Assembly: GCF_003732275.1 (NCBI RefSeq)
Contig: NZ_MOBM01000039.1
Span: 358,979-422,978, forward strand
Direction: 5' to 3'
Source of the DNA: Pseudomonas frederiksbergensis
GTDB lineage: Bacteria; Pseudomonadota; Gammaproteobacteria; Pseudomonadales; Pseudomonadaceae
DNA: 64,000 nucleotides
Part shown: positions 42,524 to 50,489 of the stretch, piece after piece
How the letters are laid out: the number at the start of each line of letters is the position of its first letter
Position numbering within the stretch: the first letter of the stretch is position 1
Made by a program: the position numbers and the translations under genes
Notes under the pieces: model-generated
The model's database searches: none
What the model was told of the DNA's origin: nothing
What the model saw: only the letters and a program-made list of their open reading frames with translations

Positions 42524-43812
42524 CGACTGAACTCCGGATGAAATGTCGTGCCGGCAATCATGGCCCCGGCTCGACTGCTGTTGTAGAAGACGACGTGCGG
42601 ATGCGCAGCGATATAGCGCTCCAGCTCACACAGGTAGCTGCGGAAATTGAGCTGAGTCTTGACCCGCTGCCCATTCCCGTCCAGCACCCAATGGCGAGCC
42701 GCGCCCAATTGGGGGCCGAGGTCGCCGTCACCCCAGCCAGCATGGGTCTTGTTGTTGGGGAACGCGAAGTCAGCCCCGAACAGCGTGATCTGACCGGCCC
42801 CCATTTTCACCGCCAGGTCCACCGCCGGATGAATCACGCTACCGCCTGCAAACAGCCCTGCCCGTGGGAGCTGCTCGCGCAGATCCCGGAAAACCGGGCT
42901 TGCCGAGTAGGCCACATAGCGTTTGCCTTGCCAGGCCTGCAGCACGACAGGGTCCACCAGCGGCATGTAAACCAGCGTGGTATTGGCGCTGTCTTCGGGT
43001 GGCAGATGGCGCAGCGAAATACGCTGATCAATCGTGACGACCACATCCGGCTTGATGCCGTGCTCGATCAGCGGCTGGTAAGCGGTATCGACACAAACGA
43101 ACAGTGGGCGCGGGGTCTGGCCGCGAATTGATCGCAAGGTCACGAAGTGCTGTTCCAGGCTCGGCCCGGTGGCGATGACGAACATCGGCCGGCCAGCCTG
43201 TGTTGCGAACAATTGTGCGGCGTCACTATCGACGCGGATCTGTTCGACACTTTCCAGCAAGCGCGACGCTATTTCCGGATTGTCCGGATTGAACTCACGG
43301 TTGTTGAACCCAAGGTGGGTTTCGCTGATCAAGCGGTCGCGGATCCTGGCATTGTAATCATCGGCCAGCACCAGCTCCGAAGGCAGGGCAAAAAAAGGCA
43401 AACAAATTTCAGCCAGATCACCGGCGTAGTGCAACTGGACACGCGAATCGCTGAGCCACGGCTGCTGATCAAGCAATTGCAAGACCAGCGCAAACACAGC
43501 GCCGTTGAGGATATGTACATGCAACTGAATCAGCTCGGAACGCTGCAGCAGTTCCAATTGCAGATCACCCAACCCTGTGCCGTAAACGTGCAACACCGGA
43601 CTGTCGACCGGCAAGCTTTCGGCCTGAAGCTGCGCTTCGCGGGTGCGGTCATGGCGACTGGTCAGCTGAATGCCGTTGATGCTCAGGGTCGAGCCAAGCC
43701 CTTCCACCAGATCAGCCTGCAACGGGCCCGGATCTTCAACCAGCAGACGCTCAGCCACGGCCGGCCAGCGACGCTGGATGAGTTCGGCATTGGGTTGAAA
43801 AAACTCGCTCAT
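42520..43812 (-). CDS. Motility accessory factor (DUF115/MptE-like), flagellin modification
   Basis: A 430-residue protein. Core MptE-like domain: FVIATGPSLEQHFVTL, PLFVCVDTAYQPLIEHGIKP, DVVVTIDQRISLRHLPPEDS, then GGSVIHPAVDLAVKMGAGQI and TLFGADFAFPNNKTHAGWGD. Maf proteins of this type transfer nonulosonic acids such as pseudaminic acid to flagellin in other bacteria. The full pse pathway next door supports that role here. The ATG at 43812 (MSEFFQPNAEL) begins the conserved protein; the upstream extension overlaps a terminator and is rejected. Confidence 0.82.
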   Translation of the reverse strand: MSEFFQPNAELIQRRWPAVAERLLVEDPGPLQADLVEGLGSTLSINGIQLTSRHDRTREAQLQAESLPVDSPVLHVYGTGLGDLQLELLQRSELIQLHVHILNGAVFALVLQLLDQQPWLSDSRVQLHYAGDLAEICLPFFALPSELVLADDYNARIRDRLISETHLGFNNREFNPDNPEIASRLLESVEQIRVDSDAAQLFATQAGRPMFVIATGPSLEQHFVTLRSIRGQTPRPLFVCVDTAYQPLIEHGIKPDVVVTIDQRISLRHLPPEDSANTTLVYMPLVDPVVLQAWQGKRYVAYSASPVFRDLREQLPRAGLFAGGSVIHPAVDLAVKMGAGQITLFGADFAFPNNKTHAGWGDGDLGPQLGAARHWVLDGNGQRVKTQLNFRSYLCELERYIAAHPHVVFYNSSRAGAMIAGTTFHPEFSR

Positions 43813-43835
43813 GGCGCCTCGCTGTGATTCGGGCA

Positions 43836-43878
43836 AAAAAATAGCGCTCAAGGTTACACCTTGAACGCTTTTTTTGTG
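43836..43878. terminator. Bidirectional intrinsic terminator downstream of the KAS III-like gene
   Basis: AGCGCTCAAGGT and ACCTTGAACGCT form a stem with one internal mismatch and a 3-base loop, flanked by seven A on one side and seven T on the other. It lies between the KAS III-like gene and the motility accessory factor gene, only 24 bases from the latter's ATG. Confidence 0.85.
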
Positions 43879-43894
43879 CCTGGCTTTTAGAAGA

Positions 43895-44821
43895 TCAAGG
43901 ACGATAGATGATCGCCGAACCCCAAGACAAACCAACACCGAAACCGCTGAGTGCCACACGCTTCCACTTGGAATCGAGTACATGTTTTTCCAGCAGCAAC
44001 GGAATGCTCGACGACACGGTATTACCGGTTTCGACCATGTCCTTGATGAACTTCTCGGGCTCGCCCTCGAAGCGTCGTGCCACGGCATCGACAATCGCCG
44101 CACTGCCCTGGTGAATGCAGAAGGCATCGATATCGTCAGCCGTCAGGCCCGAGTCAGCGAGCAGTTCATGCAAATGCGCCGGCACTTTGAGCAGCGCGAA
44201 GTTGAAGACCTGACGGCCGTTCATGAAAAACACCCCGTCGGAAACCTTCAGGTGCGGCGCGCCGGAACCGTCGGTGCCGAACTTGGCCTTGCCCAACTGC
44301 CATGGCGCGTCTTCGCCCATCCAGGTGGCAGTGGCGGCATCGCCAAAGAGCATGGTGGTGTTACGGTCTTCCGGGTCGACGATCTTGGAGTACGGATCGG
44401 CAGTCACCAGCAAGCCATTCTTCAGGCCTGCGGCTTCCATGAAACCCTTGATGGCGTAGATGCCGTAGACGTAACCGGAACAGCCCAAGGAAATATCGAA
44501 CGCTGCCACGGTCGTCGGCAGGCCCAGTTTGTCCTGAACGATGGCGGCGGTGTGGGGCAGGCCTTCTTCGTCGCCGTTCTGAGTAACGACGATCAGCACG
44601 TCGATGGCTTCACGCTTCAATTCGGGATTGTTGGCGAACAGCGCGTTGACTGCTTCGACACACAGGTCCGAGGTTTCCTGACCGGCATCTTTGCGCGGCA
44701 GAAAGGCCGAACCGATCTTGCCCAGGATGAACTCTTCATCCTTTTCGAATTTTGCACCTTGTGCGTAATTGTCCACGCCGGCTACAGGAACGTAGCTCGC
44801 AATGCTCTTTATGCCAATCAT
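43895..44821 (-). CDS. Ketoacyl-ACP synthase III-like enzyme of the flagellin glycosylation island
   Basis: A 308-residue thiolase-fold enzyme. The Cys-His-Asn triad of KAS III is intact: ISLGCSGYVYGIYAI, FCIHQGSAAIVDAVA and MVETGNTVSSSIPLLLEKH. It starts MIGIKSIASYVPVAG. A homologue (orf3) sits in the P. syringae flagellin glycosylation island. It probably makes or transfers a short acyl group for a flagellin sugar; a role in general fatty acid synthesis is less likely given the location. Confidence 0.82.
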   Translation of the reverse strand: MIGIKSIASYVPVAGVDNYAQGAKFEKDEEFILGKIGSAFLPRKDAGQETSDLCVEAVNALFANNPELKREAIDVLIVVTQNGDEEGLPHTAAIVQDKLGLPTTVAAFDISLGCSGYVYGIYAIKGFMEAAGLKNGLLVTADPYSKIVDPEDRNTTMLFGDAATATWMGEDAPWQLGKAKFGTDGSGAPHLKVSDGVFFMNGRQVFNFALLKVPAHLHELLADSGLTADDIDAFCIHQGSAAIVDAVARRFEGEPEKFIKDMVETGNTVSSSIPLLLEKHVLDSKWKRVALSGFGVGLSWGSAIIYRP

Positions 44822-45050
44822 TACGGCTTCCCAATAATAAACAGCCCAATACCACCGCTCGCAAGGATTCGAGGGGCGCCGACAAACAACGAATAACGTC
44901 GCCCTCAAAGGGTGACAGCGGGAAGAATAAAAGGCCAACACTGGGCTAAAAACAGTCCAGGCGCCATCTCCCCCTTTTTATACAATACAGTGAAGATGCG
45001 CGTTATGACTCGCAGGTCACGCTATTTTGCCGAATCAGCCCCCCAAGGCG

Positions 45051-46103
45051 TTATTCGACCAGTGGCCAGTCCAGCGGCGTTCCGCGCTTGATGGCCTGGC
45101 GGGCGCGGCGCCCCAGAAGGGTTTCAGCGTGTTTGGGGGCAAGCCCCAGGCCAGGACGGATGGCCCGTAGATTGGCGACGGTGAAAGGTTCCCCGGCGGC
45201 CATGTCCTGAGTGACGTACAGCGAACGACGGTATACCAGAGACTTGCGCTCGGCCTCGGTCACGCCGTAATGCACCTGGCCCATCGCCTGCCAGGCCCGT
45301 TCGGTTTCGATCACCAGACTCGCGAGTTCAGCGGGTTCCAGGGAGAAACTGGCGTCCACCCCACCGGCGGCACGGTCTAGGGTGAAATGTTTTTCCACCA
45401 CCGTCGCCCCCAGCGCTACCGCGGCAACGGACACTCCCACCCCCATCGAATGATCGGACAAACCGACTTCACAGCCAAACAGCTCCCGCAGATGAGGGAT
45501 GGTGCGCACATTACTGTTGGCTGGCGTCGCCGGGTAAGTGCTGGTGCACTTGAGCAACACCAGGTTCTTGCAACCGGCCTCACGGGCGGCGCGCACGGTT
45601 TCATCGAGCTCGGCGATGCTGGCCATGCCGGTGGAAATGATCAGCGGCTTGCCGGTGGCAGCGACCCGCCGGATCAACGGCAGATCGGTGTTCTCGAAAC
45701 TGGCGATCTTGTAGGCCGGCACATCCAGGCTTTCGAGGAAGTCCACCGCAGTGTCATCGAACGGTGTGGAGAAGGCCAGCATGCCCAGCTCTTTGGCCCG
45801 GGCGAAAATCGGTGCGTGCCATTCCCACGGCGTATGGGCCTTCTCGTACAGCGCGTACAGCGAAGAACCGGCCCACAGGCTGTTGGGGTCCTTGATGAAG
45901 AACTCGCCTTCGCACAGGTCCAGCGTCATGGTCTCGGCTGTATAGGTTTGCAGCTTCAAGGCATGCGCGCCGGCCTTGGCCGCGGCTTCGACAATTTGCA
46001 GCGCCACGTCCAGTGACTGGTTATGGTTGCCGCTCATCTCGGCAATGATGAACGGCGGCGCATCGGCCCCGACGGTGCGGTTGCCGATCTTGAAACTGGT
46101 CAT
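45051..46103 (-). CDS. pseI: Pseudaminic acid synthase PseI
   Basis: A 350-residue NeuB-type enzyme condensing 2,4-diacetamido-2,4,6-trideoxy-L-altrose with phosphoenolpyruvate. Visible parts are IIAEMSGNHNQSLDVALQIV, ALKLQTYTAETMTLDL, STPFDDTAVDFLESLDVPAY, KIASFENTDLPLIRRVA and GLSDHSMGVGVSVAAVALGA. A C-terminal SAF domain ends the protein (VANLRAIRPGLGLAPKHAET). ATG at 46103 overlaps the preceding stop by 4 bases. Confidence 0.94.
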   Translation of the reverse strand: MTSFKIGNRTVGADAPPFIIAEMSGNHNQSLDVALQIVEAAAKAGAHALKLQTYTAETMTLDLCEGEFFIKDPNSLWAGSSLYALYEKAHTPWEWHAPIFARAKELGMLAFSTPFDDTAVDFLESLDVPAYKIASFENTDLPLIRRVAATGKPLIISTGMASIAELDETVRAAREAGCKNLVLLKCTSTYPATPANSNVRTIPHLRELFGCEVGLSDHSMGVGVSVAAVALGATVVEKHFTLDRAAGGVDASFSLEPAELASLVIETERAWQAMGQVHYGVTEAERKSLVYRRSLYVTQDMAAGEPFTVANLRAIRPGLGLAPKHAETLLGRRARQAIKRGTPLDWPLVE

Positions 46104-47599
46104 GGGTGATCCTTTAAAACACGTGTAAACGCACAAGCACTCTGAGTGAAACCTGCCTCGCGGAAAACTTTCAGCGACGCTTGGTTGGCCGGCAGCACCT
46201 GAGCGGTGATGGCTTCCAGTCGCGGCCAATGAACGGTGACGAAGGCTTCGCCCCGCGCCAGCAACGCCCTGCCCCAGCCCAGGCCGAATCGGCCTTCGAT
46301 CAGATAAATCGAGACTTCGGCTCGCGCATCGTCGAGGTCATAACGCAGCACACCGACCGGGCCATCATCCGCCTCGGCGATCAACAGCAGCCGCCGAGAA
46401 TTGCTCAGGCTCGCGGCCAGCCAGGCCTGATGCCGTTGCCAGTCGATGATGTGGGTGTCCAGCGACCAGCGCCGAACCGCTTCGGCATTGCGCCCGTCGA
46501 ACAACAGTTGCGCATCGTCCTGAGTGGCCTGACGAACCTGCAACACCGCTCCCGCCAGCGCTGCCGCCACCCGCTGCGCGCCACGGCCATCGACCAATTG
46601 CCGCGAGCGTTCGGCCAGACTCTGACGAATCCCCTGATTGCCCACCACAAAACCGATGGTCTGATGCAACTGCTCGACGCTGACTCGCTCACGGTTGCCC
46701 AGGAACACATGAGCACCCGAGGTCGCCATGACCTCGCCGTTGGCCTGCTGATTATTCGAGACGGCAATGCAGATCGTCGGCAGCCCCATGGCCGCCCGCT
46801 CCCAGCTGGTACCGCCACCGGCACCGATAAACAGATCGGCCTCGGTCATCAGCTGGTAGAAATCGCCGACAAAACTGTGCAGGCGCCAGTTCGGGCGATA
46901 GTCCACCAGACTCTGCATCTGTTCCCAGGCTGGATTGTCGGCACCTGCCACGAAATCGACTTCCAGCTCATGGAAGTCCGCCAGTGCCAACATCGCGTGG
47001 TGGGTCTGCATGGCCGCATCGAAACCGCCGAAGTTCACCAGCACTCGCCTGGCCCGAGGTTTGATCTCGATCGCCGGGCAACAGAATTCATCGCGCAGCA
47101 GGGCAAAACGTGGACCGAGTAAAGTCTGGCAATCGGGCGTCAGCAGTGAGGCATAAGCCTCTGGCGTGCCCGACAGATTTTGATTGAGCAGCAGATCGAC
47201 GCTGTATTGCCGAGTGGCCAAATCGTCCACCGCCGCGATACGCGAAGCCCAGCGGCGGGCCGCGGTCTGCCAATGGTGATCGAGACCATAGTGGTCGACG
47301 ATGATCCAGTCGAAAGCTGGATGACTTTCCAAGGCTTGCCCCAGCGCAGCGATGTCCGCCTGCCACGGCAGCATCGACTCGATGGCCTGCTGCGGGTCTT
47401 CATCGGGATAGCGCTCCGGCAGCGCGAAAGTCTCGAAATCCTCAGACTGCAGACTGTCCAGCCGATGTCCCGGCAACTGACGACACGCGAAGGCAACATG
47501 CGTGCCCTGCTTGCGCAATACCCTGGCCAGGGTCAGACAACGGGCGATATGGCCGCTGCCAATGGTCGGTGATGCATCCGCGCGGATCAGCACTCTCAT
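46100..47599 (-). CDS. pseG: Fused PseG hydrolase and PseH-like acetyltransferase
   Basis: A 499-residue fusion. Residues 1-340 or so are PseG, the UDP-sugar hydrolase (MRVLIRADASPTIGSGHIAR; IVDHYGLDHHWQTAARRW; LFIGAGGGTSWERAAMGLPT). Residues about 350-499 are a GNAT acetyltransferase matching PseH (LQVRQATQDDAQLLFDGRNA; GRFGLGWGRALLARGEAFV; NQASLKVFREAGFTQSACAF). Together they supply steps 3 and 4 of the pathway. In Campylobacter and Helicobacter these are separate proteins. Confidence 0.92.
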   Translation of the reverse strand: MRVLIRADASPTIGSGHIARCLTLARVLRKQGTHVAFACRQLPGHRLDSLQSEDFETFALPERYPDEDPQQAIESMLPWQADIAALGQALESHPAFDWIIVDHYGLDHHWQTAARRWASRIAAVDDLATRQYSVDLLLNQNLSGTPEAYASLLTPDCQTLLGPRFALLRDEFCCPAIEIKPRARRVLVNFGGFDAAMQTHHAMLALADFHELEVDFVAGADNPAWEQMQSLVDYRPNWRLHSFVGDFYQLMTEADLFIGAGGGTSWERAAMGLPTICIAVSNNQQANGEVMATSGAHVFLGNRERVSVEQLHQTIGFVVGNQGIRQSLAERSRQLVDGRGAQRVAAALAGAVLQVRQATQDDAQLLFDGRNAEAVRRWSLDTHIIDWQRHQAWLAASLSNSRRLLLIAEADDGPVGVLRYDLDDARAEVSIYLIEGRFGLGWGRALLARGEAFVTVHWPRLEAITAQVLPANQASLKVFREAGFTQSACAFTRVLKDHP

Positions 47600-48291
47600 T
47601 GCAACTCACCTCCCGCCTTCAAGGCGGCGTAGAGGTATTCGGCGCGTTGCCAATCCTCAAACGTGTCGATGTCCTGCACCAGATGCCGCGGCAGAATCAC
47701 CGGCAGGCTTGCCGGCGAGAACAGCACATCGCCACGCAACCAGGCCTCGCTGCGTCCCCAGTAGAACTGGCCGGCATCTTGAAAGGCCTCGGCCAAGTCC
47801 TGGGAACGGGTCTCGCGAAATTCCGGGTAGAGCGAGGTCAAGGCGCCCTGCTCGTCGAGGGTCAAGGCCCGTTGCACCGGGAAGCCAAAACCGGCGACTG
47901 AAAACGCGAAAGATTTGTCCGGGTGCTGCACCAGCAACTCATGCCCCTGACGCAGATAACGCGCTTGCAACAACGGCGCCGTCGCGTAGATGCAGCACGC
48001 ATAGTCGAACGCTGGCAATTGCTTCAAGGTATGCACAATCACCGCTGCAGTCCCGGTGAAATCGTCGGCAAGCGCCGCGGGCCGCATGAACGGCACTTGA
48101 GCCCCATTGGCCCGTGCGACCTCGGCGATCTCTTCATCGTCGGTGCTGACGATCACCTGGTCGAACAGGTTCGACTCCAGCGCCGAGCGAATCGAACGGA
48201 CGATCATCGGCACGCCGTCGAACGGCTTGAGGTTCTTGCGCGGTATTCGCTTGCTGCCACCACGGGCCGGAATGATCGCAACGCAGCTCAA
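47596..48291 (-). CDS. pseF: Pseudaminic acid cytidylyltransferase PseF
   Basis: A 231-residue NeuA/PseF-type enzyme that activates pseudaminic acid as CMP-Pse. The nucleotide-binding loop is IIPARGGSKRIPRKNLKPF; other blocks are DQVIVSTDDEEIAEVARANG and FMRPAALADDFTGTAAVIVH. It lies 6 bases after the pseC stop and overlaps pseG by 4 bases. Confidence 0.94.
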   Translation of the reverse strand: MSCVAIIPARGGSKRIPRKNLKPFDGVPMIVRSIRSALESNLFDQVIVSTDDEEIAEVARANGAQVPFMRPAALADDFTGTAAVIVHTLKQLPAFDYACCIYATAPLLQARYLRQGHELLVQHPDKSFAFSVAGFGFPVQRALTLDEQGALTSLYPEFRETRSQDLAEAFQDAGQFYWGRSEAWLRGDVLFSPASLPVILPRHLVQDIDTFEDWQRAEYLYAALKAGGELQ

Positions 48292-48297
48292 GAGTCA

Positions 48298-49461
48298 CTA
48301 CTCCTCAAGGATCAGTCGTCGCAATTGCTCGACCACATAATCCTGTTGTTCATCGCTCAGCAGAGGAAACAGCGGCAGGCTGATGGCCTCGGCGTAATAA
48401 CGTTCGGCCTGGGGGAAATCCCCCTCGGCAAAACCCAGGTCGCGATAATACGGCTGCAAGTGCAGCGGAATATAGTGCAAGTTCACACCCACCCCTGCCG
48501 CTCGCAAGCCTTCAAACACCTGTCGATGGCTGAGGGTGATCCGCTCCGGCTGCAAGCGCACCACGTACAGATGCCACGCCGACTCGGCCTCGGGCTGCGC
48601 GCTGGGCAAGGTCAGCGGCAAGTACGCCAGCAACCGCTCATAACGCGCCGCCAGCTCACGCCGACGCTCGATGAAACCATCGAGCTTGTTGAGCTGCGAC
48701 AGACCGAGGGCCGCTTGCAGGTCGGTGATGCGGTAATTGAAGCCCAGTTCCACTTGCTGGTAGTACCAGGGGCCGTGGCTGGGTTCGGTCATCTGCGCAG
48801 GGTCACGGGTCATGCCGTGGCTGCGCAGGCGCTGCAAGCGCTCGGCCAGTTCCGGGCGATTGGTCAGGACCATGCCGCCTTCGGCGCTGGTGATGATCTT
48901 CACCGGGTGGAAACTGAACACCGTCATCGCCGCGAATTCACCACACCCCACCGGACGCCCGGCATAGGATGCGCCGACCGCGTGGGAAGCGTCCTCGATC
49001 ACCGTAAAACCATAGCGCTCGGCCAGTTCGGCGATCATGCGCATATCGCAGCTCTGCCCGGAGAACGCCACCGCCACCAGCACTTTCGGCAGTTTGCCGT
49101 CGCGCTCGGCGATCTCAAGCTTCGACGCCAAGGTGCAGGCGTCGAGGTTCCAGGTCAGCGGATCGATGTCGACGAAATCGACCTCGGCGCCGCAGTAACG
49201 CCCGCAGTTGGCCGAGGCCAGAAAGGTGTTCGGCGTGGTCCACAAGCGATCGCCTGGCCCGAGGCCGGCGGCGAGGCAGGCAATGTGCAATGCCGCCGTG
49301 GCGTTACACACCGCCACCGCGAAATCGGCCTGGCAACGCTCAGCCATGGCCTGTTCGAAACGCTCGATGGTCGGCCCTTGCGTCAGCCAGTCGGACTGCA
49401 ACACGGCAATCACCGCGTCGATGTCGGCCTGATCGAGGCTTTGCCGACCGTAGGGAATCAT
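48298..49461 (-). CDS. pseC: UDP-4-keto sugar aminotransferase PseC
   Basis: A 387-residue PLP-dependent DegT-family transaminase. The Schiff-base Lys is in FSFHPVKIITSAEGGMVLTN. Other blocks: MIPYGRQSLDQADIDAVIAV, AVCNATAALHIACLAAGLGP and VIEDASHAVGASYAGRPVGC. It aminates the PseB product and overlaps the pseB stop by 4 bases. Confidence 0.95.
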   Translation of the reverse strand: MIPYGRQSLDQADIDAVIAVLQSDWLTQGPTIERFEQAMAERCQADFAVAVCNATAALHIACLAAGLGPGDRLWTTPNTFLASANCGRYCGAEVDFVDIDPLTWNLDACTLASKLEIAERDGKLPKVLVAVAFSGQSCDMRMIAELAERYGFTVIEDASHAVGASYAGRPVGCGEFAAMTVFSFHPVKIITSAEGGMVLTNRPELAERLQRLRSHGMTRDPAQMTEPSHGPWYYQQVELGFNYRITDLQAALGLSQLNKLDGFIERRRELAARYERLLAYLPLTLPSAQPEAESAWHLYVVRLQPERITLSHRQVFEGLRAAGVGVNLHYIPLHLQPYYRDLGFAEGDFPQAERYYAEAISLPLFPLLSDEQQDYVVEQLRRLILEE

Positions 49462-50459
49462 GCCGACAGCTCCGCGTGCAGATCAGCGATCTGACCTATC
49501 GACAGGAAATGCGGGTTGGTGTCGGAGCGGTACTCGAAATCTTCGCTCACCGGCCGGCCCTGCTCGCCCAGTTTGTCCACGGCAAAATCCACGTCGACGC
49601 TGGTGAAACGAATCGAAGGCTGAATGGTGTAGTGATCATCGAACTCCAGGGTCATGCGCGCGTCGTCCAGCGGCACCATCAGTTCATGGAGTTTTTCCCC
49701 CGGACGAATGCCGACGTTTTTGTGCGACAAATGTTCAGCCATGCCCTGCGCCAGATCGACGATGCGAATCGACGGGATCTTCGGCACAAACACTTCACCG
49801 CCGTGCATGCGAGCGAAGCTGTCGAGCACAAACTTCACACCGTGATCGAGGGTGATCCAGAACCGCGTCATGCGCTCGTCGGTGATCGGCAGTTCTTTGG
49901 CCCCCTCGGCAATCAGTTTGCTGAAGAACGGCACTACCGATCCACGCGAGCCAGCGACGTTGCCATAGCGCACCACGGCAAAGCGAGTCTGCTGTTCACC
50001 GGCAATGTTGTTGGCGGCCACGAACAGTTTGTCCGACAGCAGCTTGGTCGCACCGTACAGGTTGATCGGGCTGGCGGCCTTGTCGGTAGACAGCGCGACA
50101 ACTTTTTTCACGCCGTTGTCGATGGCCGCTGCAATGATGTTTTCCGCGCCATTGACGTTGGTGCGGATGCATTCGGTGGGGTTGTATTCCGCCGCCGGCA
50201 CTTGTTTCAAGGCTGCTGCATGCACCACGTAATCGATGCCGCGCATGGCCTGACGCAAACGCTCGGCATCGCGCACATCACCGATGAAGTACCGCATGCA
50301 CGGTGCGTTGAACGTCTGCTGCATCTCGTACTGCTTGAGCTCATCGCGGGAAAATACCACCACGCGCTTGGGCTGGTATTGCTCCAGCAGCCGGCGGATG
50401 AAATTGCGCCCGAACGAGCCGGTGCCGCCGGAGATGAAAATCGATTTACCGTTGAACAT
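49458..50459 (-). CDS. pseB: UDP-GlcNAc 4,6-dehydratase (inverting) PseB
   Basis: A 333-residue short-chain dehydrogenase/reductase family enzyme, first step of pseudaminic acid synthesis. NAD-binding motif FISGGTGSFGRNFIRRLLE; active-site region VVALSTDKAASPINLYGATK (Lys of YxxxK present as YGATK). The family mark is FWITLDHGVKFVLDSFARM. It leads the pse gene block, 30 bases after the glycosyltransferase gene. Confidence 0.95.
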   Translation of the reverse strand: MFNGKSIFISGGTGSFGRNFIRRLLEQYQPKRVVVFSRDELKQYEMQQTFNAPCMRYFIGDVRDAERLRQAMRGIDYVVHAAALKQVPAAEYNPTECIRTNVNGAENIIAAAIDNGVKKVVALSTDKAASPINLYGATKLLSDKLFVAANNIAGEQQTRFAVVRYGNVAGSRGSVVPFFSKLIAEGAKELPITDERMTRFWITLDHGVKFVLDSFARMHGGEVFVPKIPSIRIVDLAQGMAEHLSHKNVGIRPGEKLHELMVPLDDARMTLEFDDHYTIQPSIRFTSVDVDFAVDKLGEQGRPVSEDFEYRSDTNPHFLSIGQIADLHAELSA

Positions 50460-50489
50460 GCCTTGAGTCCTTTTACCTGTCAGCCAGGC

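Noticed and set aside
44822..45050. Promoter of the KAS III-like gene in the gap after pseI
   Set aside because: An AT-rich GTATTGTATAAAAA stretch resembles a -10 region, but no matching -35, sigma-54 or FliA element could be placed with confidence.
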